Below, piece after piece: positions 1 to 12,532 of a stretch of 64,000 bases of DNA. Made by a program: the position numbers and the translations under genes. Position 1 is the first letter of the stretch. Each line of letters starts with the position of its first letter. The notes under the pieces are model-generated. The model was not told the origin of the DNA. It was given only the letters and a program-made list of their open reading frames with translations, and did not search any database. Origin of the DNA: Ranitomeya variabilis (lineage: Eukaryota; Chordata; Amphibia; Anura; Dendrobatidae); assembly GCF_051348905.1 (NCBI RefSeq), contig NC_135237.1, positions 505,385,535-505,449,534 of the forward strand, in the 5' to 3' direction.

Positions 1-90
1 GGGTACTAAGCTGCACCCACAGCAGTGTAATATCAGGGGCCGTTATATAGCGATGGATGATTATGAACCTCTCGAATGTCTGTGTTTAAG

Positions 91-195
91 GCTGAAACGG
101 AACTACAGCGAGCGACGATGGATGCAGCTAGAATAAGTCGCCAGCTGGAGGAAACCATTGACAATTTTGAAAAGCAGAAGATCAAAGATATAAAA
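91..195 (+). CDS. CIBAR1: CIBAR1 (FAM92A) internal coding exon, BAR-domain region; gene is 5'-truncated by the window
   Basis: This is the first of four in-frame exons that together encode the C-terminal 143 residues of a CIBAR1 (FAM92A) protein. The exon is 105 nt, phase 0 at both ends, with an acceptor ending TTTAAG and a donor GTAAGT at 196. It encodes AETELQRATMDAAR, then LEETIDNFEKQKIKDIK, which I recognise from the last BAR-domain helix of FAM92A rather than the paralogue FAM92B. Known of the family: CIBAR1 is a membrane-curving BAR protein that binds Chibby (CBY1) at the base of cilia and is needed for ciliogenesis; a mitochondrial role is also reported. The N-terminal two-thirds of the gene must lie left of the window. 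An ATG at 76 is intronic and is not a start. Confidence 0.9.
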
Positions 196-666
196 GTAAG
201 TCAGGTGTCTAATCCTCGGTGTGGTCCTGTGTGTAATGCCACGGCATTCAGAGCTGTTCCCCACCCATCTGGGAAATGAGGCTCTGGAGTGCCCCCCTGA
301 AGGAAGCCCTCCTCCTCCCATCAAAGCTTTTTCCTCTTAATATATTGCAGTCACCACATTATACAGCACTGTGTGCTTACAATTGCTCTTTTTGCCTTTC
401 TACCCTGTAAATTCCCTCTTTTCTCTGCTCTATGTAGAAACAGGAAGTCTCTTGTCCCTGCATGAGTCAGCTCCGTCTTCAACACCTGACCCAGCTGCTC
501 TCTCCTTCTCCTGCCATAGACTTTAACAGTGATGACTCATGAGAGCAGCGGACTGATGGACAGAGGCTCAAAATACTCTTCCCACGTGTAATTATATAGT
601 GGTGACAGTATACATCCCCATTCTCTGGAGGCTGGATAGTGAGAGATCTTAGCAATCGTAGTTTAA

Positions 667-1012
667 AGGGGTATCCCCATCTCCAAGATAATATCCCAAT
701 ATGTAGTAGGTATAATAATATTAGCAAATACCTCCAATTAGAAATGTAGTATAGTTCTTCTTATTAGCTGTGTCGCTTACCTCATGTGCAGGGCATTGCA
801 GTAGCTTAGATATCCATGGTTATGACCACTCATATACTGATAGTTGTTAGATATTCATGGTTACAACAACTAAGCTACTACAGTGCCCTGCACATTGGGT
901 AAGCGACATAGCTAATCAGAAGAACTATACTACATTTATAATTTGAGCTTTTTGCTACTATTATTATACCCACTACATATTGGGATAGGATCTTGGAGAT
1001 GAGAATACCCCT
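667..1012. mobile_element. Foldback MITE with TTAA target duplication, in a CIBAR1 intron
   Basis: The two ends are inverted repeats (left AGGGGTATCCCCATCTCCAAG-like, right its complement) flanked by TTAA at 663-666 and 1013-1016. The arms stay complementary for most of the length; for example GTGTCGCTTACC and GGTAAGCGACA-like segments pair. There is no coding capacity. TTAA duplication fits Kolobok or piggyBac-type non-autonomous elements. Confidence 0.75.
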
Positions 1013-1199
1013 TTAACCCTTTATGTTCCTCTTGAGATATGCCATTAGTAATAGTGCCTCTGACGGTGTAGATAGGTGCCTATTAGTAAACTAAGCTGCT
1101 CCAAGTGAAACCATCCTCTCCTATGTGTCGTCAGTATAAAGTACATGCTATGTGAACCCCCAGCGTTAACCAATTTTATTTTTTTTATTCTCCGCTTAG

Positions 1200-1726
<527 letters not shown>

Positions 1727-2509
1727 TAAGGAGCAGGGATCAGGACACGCGGGGTCGGTTTATCCTGCCGTATTAATGTATACGGTATTCTGGCACAAAA
1801 CTTACAACATTTTTTTAATATAATTTTTTTTTTTTAAATATCTAATAGACTCCTGTATCATCCACAAAGACCCTTTTATTTCTTGAATAGCTTTAACCCC
1901 TTCACCCCCAAGGGTGGTTTGCACGTTATGGACCGGGCCAATTTTTACAATTCTGACCACTGTCCCTTTATGAGGTTATAACTCTGGAACGCTTCAACGG
2001 ATCCCGGTGATTCTGACACTGTTTTCTCGTGACATATTGTACTTCATGATAGTGGTAAAATTTCTTTGATATTACCTGCGTTTATTTGTGAAAAAAATGG
2101 AAATTTGGCGAAAATTTTGAACATTTTGCAATTTTCCAACTTTGAATTTTTATGCAATTAAATCACAGTGATATGTCACACAAAATACTTAATAAGTAAC
2201 ATTTCCCACATGTCTACTTTACATCAGCACAATTTTGGAACCAAAATTTTTTTTGTTAGGGAGTTATAAGGGTTAAAATTTGACCAGCAATTTCTCATTT
2301 TCACAACACCATTTTTTTTAGGGACCACATCTCATTTGAAGTCATTTTGAGGGGTCTATATGATAGAAAATACCCAAGTGTGACACCATTCTAAAAACTG
2401 CACCCCTCAAGGTGCTCAAAACCACATTCAAGAAGTTTATTAACCCTTAAGGTGTTTCACAGGAATTTTTGGAATGTTTAAATAAAAATGAGCATTTAAC
2501 TTTTTTTTC

Positions 2510-3945
2510 ACACAAAATTTACTTCAGCTCCAATTTGTTTTATTTTACCTAGGGTAACAGGAGAAAATGGACCCCAAAAGATGTTGTACAATTTGTCCTG
2601 AGTACGCCGATACCCCATATGTGGGGGTAAACCACTGTTTGGGCGCATGGGAGAGCTCGGAAGGGAAGGAGCGCCGTTTGACTTTTCACTGCAAAATTGA
2701 CAGGAATTGAGATGGGACGCCATGTTGCGTTTGGAGAGCCACTGATGTGCCTAAACATTGAAACCCCCCCACAAGTGACACCATTTTGGAAAGTAGACCC
2801 CCTAAGGAACTTATCTAGAGGTGTAGTGAGCACTTTGACCCACCAACTGCTTCACAGAAGTTTATAATGTAGAGCCGTAAAAATAAAACAAACATTTTTT
2901 TCCCACAAAAATTATTATTTAGCCCCCAGTTTTGTATTTTCCCGAGGGTAACAGGAGAAATTGGACACCAAAAGTTGTTGTCCAATTTGTCCTGAGTACG
3001 CTGATACCCCATATGTGGGGGGGAACCACTGTTTGGGCGCATGGGAGGGCTCGGAAGGGATGGAGCGCCATTTTGAATGCAGACTTAGATGGAATGGTCT
3101 GCAGGCGTCACATTGCGTTTGCAGAGCCCTAATGTACCTAAACAGTAAAAAAAAAAACACAAGTGACACCATTTTGGAAAGTAGACCCCCTAAGCAACTC
3201 ATCTAGATGTGTTGTGAGCGTTTTGAACCCTCAAGTGTTTCACTACAGTTTATAACGCATAGCCGTGAAAATAAAAAAAATAAAAAATTCCCCCCAAAAT
3301 TATTTTTTAGCCCCCAGTTTTGTATTTTCCCAAGGGTAACAGGAGAAATTGGACCCCAAAAGTTGTTGTCCAATTTGTCCTGAGTACGCTGATACCCCAT
3401 ATGTGGAGGGGAACCACCGTTTGGGCGCATGGGACGGCTCGGAAGGGAAGGAGCGCCATTTTGAATGCAGACTTAGATGGAATGGTCTGCAGGCGTCACA
3501 TTGCGTTTGCAGAGGCCCTAATGTACCTAAACAGTAGAAACCCCCCACAAGTGACACCATTTTGGAAAGTAGACCCCCTAAGGAACTCCTCTAGATGTGT
3601 TGTGAGAGCTTTGAACCCCCAATTGTTTCACTACAGTTTATAACGCAGAGCCATGCAAATAAAAAATATTTTTTTTTTCCACAAAAATTATTTTTTAGCC
3701 CCCAGTTTTGTATTTTCCCAAGGGTAACAGGAGAAATTGGACCCCAAAAGTTGTTCTCCAATGTGTTCTGAGTACGCTGATACCCCATATGTTGGGGTAA
3801 ACCCCTGTTTGGGCGCACGGGAGAGCTCGGAAGGGAAGGAGCACTGTTTTACTTTTTCAACGCAGAATTGGCTGAAATTGAGATCGGACGCCATGTCGCG
3901 TTTGGAGAGCCCCTGATGTGCCTAAACAGTGGAAACCCCCCAATT
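2510..3945. repeat. Tandem array, about 388-394 bp per unit, 3.7 units
   Basis: The landmark GGGTAACAGGAGAAA recurs at 2552, 2946, 3334 and 3722, giving periods of 394, 388 and 388 bp. Each unit also carries a CCCCATATGT segment and AAGTGACACCATTTTGGAAA. Units 2 and 3 are the most alike. The array lies inside the 1897-5719 element. Confidence 0.9.
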
Positions 3946-3954
3946 ATAACTGAA

Positions 3955-4246
3955 ACCCTAATCCAAACACACCCCTAACCCTAATCCCAACGGTAACCCT
4001 AACCACACCTCTAACCCAGACACACCCCTAACCCTAATCCCAACCCTATTCCCAACCGTAGATGTAATCCAAACCCTAACCCTAACTTTAGCCCCAACCC
4101 TAACTTTAGCCCCAACCCTAACTGTAGCCTTAACCCTTACCCTAGCCCCAACCCTAACCCTAGCCCCAACCTAACCCTAGCCCCAACCCTAGCCCTAACC
4201 CTAGCCCTAACCCTAGCTCTAGCCCTAACCCTAGCCCTAACCCTAA
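3955..4246. repeat. Telomere-like degenerate CCCTAA repeat block
   Basis: About 290 bp of CCCTAA, CCCTAG and CCCCAA hexamer variants, most regular at 4180-4246. It resembles interstitial vertebrate telomere repeat (TTAGGG on the other strand) but is internal to a transposable element rather than at a chromosome end. Confidence 0.85.
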
Positions 4247-5789
4247 TGGTAAAATGGAAATAAATACATTTTTTAATTTTTTTTATTTTTCCCTAACTAA
4301 GGGGGTGATGAAGGGGGGTTTGATTTACTTTTATAGCGGGTTTTTTAACGGATTTTTATGATTGGCAGCTGTCACACACTGAAAGAAGCTTTTTATTGCA
4401 AAAAATATTTTTTGCGTTACCACATTTTGAGAGCTATAATTTTTCCATATTTGAGTCCACAGAGTCATGTGAGGTCTTGTTTTTTGCGGAACGAGTTGAC
4501 GTTTTTATTGGTAACATGCTCGGGCACGTGAGATTTTTTGATCACTTTTTATTCCGATTTTTGTGAGGCAGAATGACCAAAAACCAGCTATTCATGAATT
4601 TCTTTTGGGGGAGGCGTTTATACCGTTCCGCGTTTGGTAAAATTGATAAAGCAGTTTTATTCTTCGAGTCAGTACGATTACAGCGATACCTCATTTCTAT
4701 AATTTTTTTTATGTTTTGGCGCTTTTATACGATAAAAACTATTTTATAGAAAAAATAATTATTTTGGCATCGCTTTATTCTGAGGACTATAACTTTTTTA
4801 TTTTTTCGCTGATGATGCTTTATGGCGGCTCGTTTTTTGCGGGACAAGATGACGTTTGCAGCGGTACCATGGTTATTTATATCTGTCTTTTTGATCGCGT
4901 GTTATTCTACTTTTTGTTTGGCGGTATGAGAATAAAGCGTTGTTTTTAGCCTCGTTTTTTTTTTTTTTTTTTTTTTACGGTGTTCACTGAAGGGGTTCAC
5001 TAGTGATATAGTTTTATAGGTGGGGTCGTTACGGACGCGGCGATACTAAATATGTGTACTTTTATTGTTTGATTTTTTTTATTTAGATAAAGGAATGCAT
5101 TTATTGGAAGAATATATATATATATATATTTTTTCTTTATTTAGGAATTTTTTTTTCTTTTTTTTTTTACACATGTGGGAATTTTTTTTTTTACTTTTTT
5201 ACTTTGTCCCAGGGGGGACATCACAGATCGGTGATCTGACAGTGTGCACAGCACTCTGTCAGATCACCGATCTCACTTACAGCCGTGCTGGCTTACAAGA
5301 ACCTGCACGGCACCCGGAAGTAATCCCTGCAGGACCCGGATGCAGCCCCGCGGCCATTTTGGATCCGGGGCCTGCAGGGATAGGAGGTAGGAGACCCTCG
5401 CAGCAACGCGATCACATCGCGTTGCTCCGGGGGTCTCAGGGAAGCCCGCAGGGAGCCCCCTCCCTGCGCGATGCTTCCCTGTACCGCCGGCACACCGCGA
5501 TCATGTTTGATCGCGGTGTGCCGGGGGTTAATGTGCCGGGGGGCGGTCCGTGACCGCTCCTGGCACATAGTGCCGGATGTCAGCTGCGATAGACAGCTGA
5601 CACCCGGCCGCGCTCCCCCCCCGTGAGCACGGCCGATCGTGCTGGACGTACTATTCCGTCCTTGGGAATTAGGGCCCACCCCACATGGACGGAATAGTAC
5701 GTCCAATGGCAGAAAGGGGTTAAAGAGGACCCGTCCCCAGGACAAAAGTGGCCACGTTTTTATTTTATTTTTTTTTTATAATTCACTAG

Positions 5790-5897
5790 GTCTTCAGAAG
5801 TTCCCTTCATCCACCAGATTTCCAGTCTCGCTTAGACATAGTGCGTGCCAATTCCAGGACGGGAACATCAAAGAGGACGTCGTCGTCGTCTTTATCA
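5790..5897 (+). CDS. CIBAR1: CIBAR1 coding exon, post-BAR linker
   Basis: This 108-nt phase-0 exon has acceptor CACTAG at 5784-5789 and donor GTAAGA at 5898. It encodes VFRSSLHPPDFQSRLDIVRA followed by a Ser/Thr/Arg-rich stretch ending in SSSSL-S. The VFRSSL-PPD-QSRLDIVRANS segment matches vertebrate CIBAR1 just after the BAR domain. The serine-rich end is a plausible phosphorylation region (inference). Confidence 0.9.
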
Positions 5898-6899
5898 GTA
5901 AGACTTCCATGTTATTGCTTCCCTCTGTCCTCTACTGGTTGTAGGTGAACAAGAAAGTAGGCAAGGATTCTTCGAAAATATGGTTGTGAAGGTGGACAGA
6001 CTTTTTAGAGGAAAGTATCTATTGTTTAAATCCGGCTCTTGAGTTTAAAGTTTGTTTGTTTTTATGTTGGCAATGTTATTTTTCCCGTTTCCCGATTTTT
6101 ATTTTTTTTTCTCACTTGCCATCCGTGTGCAATCCGTCTTTTTATTGTTTCTTTTTTTTTTTACTAAGCAACCGTTAATCTTTTACGCAGATCTGCACTG
6201 CCTCGTTGAATATCCTTAGTCCAAGGGCAGTCAGTTTTTTTTATCGGTTTGCCCTTATCCGATTTGTAAGCGAGTGTGAACGAGCCCTAAAAATATAAAT
6301 CGGAAGTTTTGACATTTTCTCACTGGCCGTTGAGATTATTTTAGACTCCTACTTCCTGTGATTTCGGGAAATGACACACACCGACCAGACATACGTGGCC
6401 TTGCTCCATCCGCTCCGTTCACATCTAGAAATATACCCCAAGTGTCATAACCCTCAGATAAAAGCCTGATAAAAATGATCCCAAGCTTATGGCTGAAATA
6501 TGCTTGTCTAGGACACGGATAAAGGTTAATGTCAGGCATTGAAAGTGTTAATTTTAGGATTTCCCGACACTTGCACTGAAGGGTTAATAGATCAAATCTG
6601 GCGTCAAGTGGCTTCTCACCTGCGTAGGATCCAGTATTGTAGCCGAACTCTGATTATTTACCTTCTAGTTTCCTCTCCTCGCTCCTCTAAGGACAATTGA
6701 AATAGAATAGAGAGAGAGCAAAATCCTAGTGATCAGGCGGAGCATTTCAAAAACGCTCTGCCCGATCACTATGAGCGAAACGCAGGGACTCTGTGCAGAA
6801 GCAGACCGTTCTTGACAAAGGGAAAACTTAAGGAAACTGGTGGTTTTCATCATCTTCTATCTTTACATACTCTCATGTATATTATATACGGTCATCCTG

Positions 6900-7063
6900 G
6901 TATATATTATTATTTATTGTTATAGCGCCATTTATTCCATGGCGCTTTACATGTGAGGAGGGGTATAGATAATAAAAACAGGTACAATAATCTTGAACAA
7001 TACAAGTCACGACTGGTACAGGAGGAGAGAGGACCCTGCCCGCGAGGGCTCACAATCTACAAG
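6900..7063. repeat. Short interspersed frog repeat (GCGCCATTTATTCCATGGCGC type), in a CIBAR1 intron
   Basis: The block runs from TATTATTTATTGTTATAGCG through CCATGGCGCTTTACATGTG to GGGCTCACAATCTACAAGG. I recognise it as a common amphibian interspersed repeat. Related GCGCTNACATATTCCGCAG sequence lies at 33775-33815. Its superfamily is not resolved here. Confidence 0.55.
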
Positions 7064-7167
7064 GATATGTGTCTGCCTGATTACTGTGGTGCTTTACTAC
7101 AACTGCCAGTGGCAAAACTTGTGAATTATTATTTATGTATTGAGCCTGATGTTTCTTATATTCTTAG

Positions 7168-7272
7168 CAAACTGTCGGGAGCCGGCAAATAAAGAAGCCG
7201 GAAGAGGAGGAAGAAGACGAGAATGACCTTGATGATGAGGATGATGATGAATCAACAGAAGGCTACAACTAA
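7168..7272 (+). CDS. CIBAR1: CIBAR1 terminal coding exon with acidic tail and stop
   Basis: This exon has acceptor TTCTTAG at 7161-7167 and continues phase 0. It encodes QTVGSRQIKKP, then a Glu/Asp run with one N-D-L interruption, ending STEGYN and TAA at 7270-7272. An acidic C-terminus is typical of vertebrate CIBAR1, although the exact tail varies between species. With the three upstream exons the reconstructed C-terminal protein is 143 residues with no frameshift or stop, so the gene looks intact. Confidence 0.88.
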   Translation, partial: QTVGSRQIKKPEEEEEDENDLDDEDDDESTEGYN

Positions 7273-7530
7273 CTTCTCACATTCCACATCGATCTCTTGA
7301 GGAACCCGAGCCTTTCCAGAGTATGGCATTTCTATAGATTGAAGAGCAACCTATCAAGATGTGCAGTTTTATGATTTTGGATAAATTCCATTGTCGGCAC
7401 TGATATCTATGGAAACGGGATTGGAGGCTCAGGGGATTTGTCAAATACTGCCTTACATTGAAATGTGTAGTGCCCCTTATCTAAAAGCTGTGCGAGATTA
7501 GTGTAATAAAATATCATTTTTATTTTGTTT
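7273..7530 (+). other. CIBAR1: CIBAR1 3' UTR with proximal poly(A) signal
   Basis: Sequence after the CIBAR1 stop codon. An AATAAA at 7505-7510, followed by a T-rich stretch, is the nearest polyadenylation signal. A second AATAAA at 11344-11349 lies in unique-looking AT-rich DNA and could be a distal site. No transcript evidence is available here. Confidence 0.5.
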
Positions 7531-9480
7531 TTTACACAAACTTCATACAGCTTTCATACATGACGTCACACCAGGCCTACTTTTCAGAAGAGGTGCAAGG
7601 GATTTGTGTAGGTAGAAGGCGCGACACAGTGCTCTGGTACAGCGCTATCGATATGACCAGGGTTCTGCTACGCTTTTTTGCTCATCTCGAATGTCCAATC
7701 TTGAACTTGCATGTGACTTTCTAATGTACTTCGTGATATAATCCAGAACAGTTTTGAAGATCTCTGCTTGCTGGGGAATTTATTAAAGAACCTGACAGGC
7801 AGGTACTTGCTAACTACCTGCCTGGCGCCAGCTCTGAGCAATCACAGGCCTCTTTTGCCAGCAATTCTGCTGCCTCACGCTAACAGGGCAGCTCTTCCGG
7901 ACTAATGTCGACAGAACATGGCTGCTGACGTTATGCTGATTGACTGCCGGCATCCTTCATTTAGGCAGCAGAGAGACTGCTGCCAATCAGCATGACACTG
8001 GCCGTCATGTCCCATCCACAGAGCAGAAGAGAAGCAGCCGCTCTGTCTAGGAGACCTCACCAGAAGCAGCAGTATCGCTGGCAGGAGTGGTCGGCAGTGA
8101 TCGTCTCTGGGCACAACAGGCAGGTAGTTAATTCCCATAAGAATTAAAATTAAATAGTCTCAGATAACCCTTCAATGCCTATGCCTTTCTGGAGTAAAAA
8201 TGTTGCAAATATTACCTTCTGCTTTCAGCTCTTTCCTAAAAAGGTGGACAGGGGTTAGTTTGAGCGGGCATAGTCAAGCAACAGACTTTTTTTTTTTTTT
8301 ATGGGTCTGTTCTATTGAATAGTATTATGCTATATGTATACATCTTTTTCACTTGGATCCTAAGTTTAATAACGCCCTTTAATGACTTCCATTTGATGCG
8401 GAGGTCCCAGAATATATGCTAAATAGGTGACTCCATGTGATATGACCATAACCTAAGAGATGGGCAACCATTACTAACCCAGGCCTGGTCACACGGCTGC
8501 AGGACTTGCTCCAATGTTTGTGAGCTATCTCCTTATTTCCTAAGATTTCCTACATTGATAACTTGATGTTTCGATGCACTCAGAACCAGCCGAGATCTTT
8601 AAAAATGTAGTCAAAAATATATTGGAAAGATGCTTCAAGGGGTTTTTCATCTCCAAGTGAGGCCTCAATCAGCCCTTTGTGATTTTTCTCGTGCCTAAAA
8701 ACATGGTCATCAGTATTTTGGCAATGAGTTTCATCAGTGTTTGGTCAGTTTTCACTGATGGCGAGAGGGAAATACAGAGTTTTTCCTTTGCTAATCAGTC
8801 AGCACGTGGATGCCATCTGTGTGCAGTCTGTGATTTTCTCACTCTGGGTAATTTTTGAACCAAGATTTGGATAAAACAGACATGTCTCCGTTAATATTTG
8901 TGAGCCATTCGGTCTGTAAATCAACACGGACAGGTGAACAGCCCCATAGACTATAATGGGTACGTGATCTATCCACAGACAGACCACATGCATGACCCAC
9001 GGATGTCTGAACGTGGCACTGTAATAATGAATGCAGGTGTTGCCCACCCTCCCTGGGTCCAGCTCTGCCTCTCTGCTACTGTTAGTCTTTGATGGGCTGC
9101 AGAGGTGACATCGGGACTACAGTACACATGACCACTGCATCCAATCACTGCGAGTTGCTCTGTGTTGATAGCCACTAAGGTTAGTGATTAGCTGCACTGG
9201 TTACATGTATTGGGGTTGTCACTGTAGCAGCCTGTCCACCATGACCCGAGCACAGTCGAGATTCAGCACTGGATCCAGGAAGGGTTAATAAGACCTGGGG
9301 TGGTTATTCTAGCTTGGGGGAAGTTAATTTGGATGAAAAAGTTTTCTGGGTGTCACTGCCGCATAGCTATAAACACAAGTGAAGGGGTCACATTGCGACC
9401 CCCGAGGGGACTGCGATGAGCAAGTCGCAAAAATAGTAACTGCATCATATTTACAGCAACTTGCTGGTTGCATTTGGAAC
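7531..9480. other. Intergenic stretch, no gene recognised
   Basis: No credible ORF. The region around 8640-9020 has weak inverted symmetry and CACGTGG/ATGGGT words suggesting decayed MITEs, without clear ends. Confidence 0.4.
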
Positions 9481-9481
9481 T

Positions 9482-9772
9482 AGTGATGAGCGCCAGTGCT
9501 CATTACTCTGGTTTACCTAGGGTGATTGTGTATGCACCGAGCATCGCAGGTGCTCAAGTGACCTGTTCAAGTCCCCACGGCTGTTGGATAGCCACAAAAC
9601 GTGGGGATTGCCAGTGTTGGTCAGGCAACGCCGCATGTTTTGTAGCCAACGGCCTCGAAATGTGCGGCCACGGGGACTCAAATATGTCACTCGAGCACCC
9701 ACTATGATTGGTGCACACTCAGGCACCCTAGGCAAGCCCGAGTAACGAGCACTTGCACTCATCACTAATCAC
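9482..9772. mobile_element. hAT-like foldback MITE (TAGTGATGAGC family)
   Basis: Inverted ends TAGTGATGAGC and CTCATCACTA bracket two complementary arms with GAGCAC and CCTAGG-type words. Related copies lie at about 20726-20948, 25099-26408 and 28181-28432. The 28181 copy shows an 8-bp near-duplication, which suggests hAT. Confidence 0.65.
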
Positions 9773-12528
9773 AATGTGACCCAATCACTTGTTTGGCCAC
9801 GCAACGTGTCAGTCGCCATGTAGCCCCTGCCTAAAAGTTAAAAAATCTCCATTATTTACATAGGACTGTGTACTGAATTATCAAGGTAGCACTAAAAAAA
9901 AATTCCACCATATGATAAATCTGTGACCCCCATCAAACCTCTGTATGACTTATCTACTTAGTTCGGTGTTACCTTGTGCCTTAAATCTAATACCTCAACA
10001 GTTCAGTAAGCGTCACAGTGTAAGTAGGGACAGACTGTGCAACGGAGCATTCTCATTATAAATTTCTAATTGTTGCCAAAAGGAAAAATTCTGAGATGAG
10101 ATCCACACAGAGTGGAAATTTCTTTTAATGAAAACATATCGGGGAAAAAAATAAATAAAATGCTTTTTATCTGCAGCCATAGTGACAGTCTGCAGGTAAA
10201 TGCCACATAAAACTGTAATCTAAATGGAAGTGTGGCAACAGGGAGAAAATAGTTCTGTCTTCCCTGCACCGCCCTGATGCCTGGAAGCGAGCAGGTGCAG
10301 GGAGAAAATCACTTCATTTTCTCCCTGATTACCTCTAAGTCGGCACGTAATATTTTTATTTTTTTTTTGCTGCCGGGTTCCTTTTATAAGGGTTTCTGTG
10401 CCAATGTAAAGAGACCTGTTAATATAGTTTTCCAATTTTAAGAGGCATCAGAAAATGAAAAGTAAAGCGACTGCAGGCGCTGCCGATTCTGCTAACGCTT
10501 GCTCATCCATGTAGCCGGTCTGACTGTTTCCTGCACAATGTTGTAACTTCTTGCACTGACAAAATGTGTATTGCAAAATATTAGCATTTGATATGCTGAC
10601 ACATAATAAGTACAGAGCCTATTTTTCTATTTTTGGCCCTATTTAAGTAAATGGGGTGAAATTGTGCATTCTACCGGATGTCAGACACCCACCAATCATA
10701 CAGGTATGCGTTTGCTAGAGATAAGACCATGGAAAAAAAAACTTTAAAGATTACATGTCAGCACACCCGGAATTAACATTTACTGATTTACTTATACAGA
10801 GGACATGCTGACGGAGTGACCGAGAATCCATTCATCCATCTTTTTGGGTACTGTTTTTTTCTGTTTCCTGTAGGCAAGAAAATTGTAGCAAGACCAAGTC
10901 ATGACTAGTGAACGATCCTGGCTGTAGGGCCAGTATTGGCGTCATGTCTCTACATGGTAAGGAGGGCCAGTGACCCCAGGATTGTGGCTGTGACCGGACT
11001 GAACACTAATCCCCATAATCTGAGACCTGGGGCGCCTACAGTCCTTTATCCTTCACTCACTAATGACTCTTTCAAAAGTAAAAAACATCCAGCCATTGCA
11101 CTTGTATAGTCCATGAGGATATATTGTACAGAACAGTGTTTTATAAGATTTACTGTACACACTCACTACCCTTTTATATCTCTATAATAAGACAATGCAT
11201 AGCTTTGTAATCCTCAGTTCTATTTCCAAGGTGTATTGTTATAAGTGTTAATATTGGCGAGCCACACAGAGCCCGGCCGTAATCTCTATGGTATTAATGT
11301 ATGTTATGTGGTTTGTTTCTACTTTTTGTGAATATGTATTCGAAAATAAAGTTAAAATATTTGATATAATCACTCGGAAGAAGTCTTGTTTCTATATTAG
11401 AAGGTTATAATGTTACTGTGCATTATTTATTGCTGTTTAGAGATCTGCAGATAATTGTTTTTGTCCTTTGGGGTCTAAGGGGATAACATTTCCCCTTGTG
11501 GAGAGTGACAAGCTAAGCCCCGCATGTCAGAGTGAGGAGACTTAAAAGCCATGTTTTGGGAAATTAAATATGCCATAAATTGTGAAATCCACAACATAAA
11601 TTGACAAGTTGCAGAATTCTACCCCTTCGTATTCCATGACAAATACATAGCCATCACAGAGCGAGTTTGGATGAATGGAGCCGGCTCAGAATCTGGCTGT
11701 GTTATGCAGCCAGTGTCTTCCAATCACTGCTGTGTAACCCCTAAAGGCTCGTACCCATCACCGTGAAAAAAAAGTTCCGATTTCAGTCCAGAAAAGTCTG
11801 ACTAGTGCGAAAAGTCTACAGTAAAATCACAGCTTGACGCAACAGAATAGAATAGATATACACACACAAAATAAATAGATATAAAGATGTCAGTGACATA
11901 TATAATTAGTACAGAGCTTGTGTAGCTTACTGTTCATTTATTTTTTTTACATACTAAATTTTTTTTTCTGGAAAAAAATGGTGTGGGATCTTTCAACATT
12001 TTATTAACCATCAGAGGGAAAGCGGACAGCTGGGGGCAGATGTTTATAGCCTGGGAAGGGGGTAATACCCATGGAGCTTCCCAGTCTTTTAATATCAGCT
12101 CACAGCTGTATACTTAGCCTTTCCTAGTAATTAAAATGGTGACCCACCCCCCCCCCCATAAAAAAACAATGACGTAGCATCTCCCTATATTTAATAGCCA
12201 TCAAAGGCTAGGCACACACTGTGGGCTGATATTAATAGCGTAGGAAGGGGCCATGGATATTGGACCCCCAGGTTAAAAACATCAGCTCTCAGCCACCTCA
12301 GAAATGGCGCATCCATAAGATGTGCCAAATCTGGCACTTATTCTCTCTTCCCACTTGTCCTGGTGCAGTGGCAAGCGGGGTGATAGTTGGGGGAGGTTGA
12401 TGTCACCTTTGTATTGTCAGATGACATCAAGCCCAGAGGTTAGTAATGGAGAGGCATTAAGACACCCCCATTACTAACCCCATAGTGATATTGTATAAAA
12501 AAAAAAGCACAGGATAAAGTCCTTTAGT
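9773..12528. other. Intergenic stretch with a possible distal CIBAR1 poly(A) site
   Basis: No gene recognised. The segment 10800-11360 looks like unique AT-rich DNA and ends with AATAAAG at 11344, so it could be a distal 3' UTR. From about 12000 to 12480 lies a dispersed repeat (CATGGAGCTTCCCAG, ATATTAATAGC words) seen again near 15040-15370. Confidence 0.35.
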
Positions 12529-12532
12529 TTAA

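Larger units (their letters stand above)
1897..5719. mobile_element. 3.8-kb TTAA-flanked non-autonomous element with internal arrays
   Basis: TTAA at 1893-1896 and 5720-5723 flanks short inverted ends (CCCCTTCACC at left, AGAAAGGGG at right). Inside, in order: AT-rich DNA, a roughly 390-bp tandem array (2510-3945), a CCCTAA-like block (3955-4246), degenerate AT-rich repeats, and a GC-rich right end with several perfect hairpins (for example at 5225-5272, 5403-5425, 5493-5521 and 5644-5704). I see no transposase. Open frames inside are repeat artefacts. Confidence 0.75.

Noticed and set aside
2508-3894. Repeated open frames of 60-107 codons with similar peptides
   Set aside because: They repeat with the 388-bp tandem unit and are open on both strands, so they are a repeat artefact and not a gene family.
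2510-3945. CRISPR array
   Set aside because: Units are about 390 bp without short direct repeats and spacers, and the genome is a vertebrate.
5065-5745. 162-codon and 150-codon frames
   Set aside because: They fall in the poly-T and hairpin-rich right end of the TTAA element and overlap on opposite strands.
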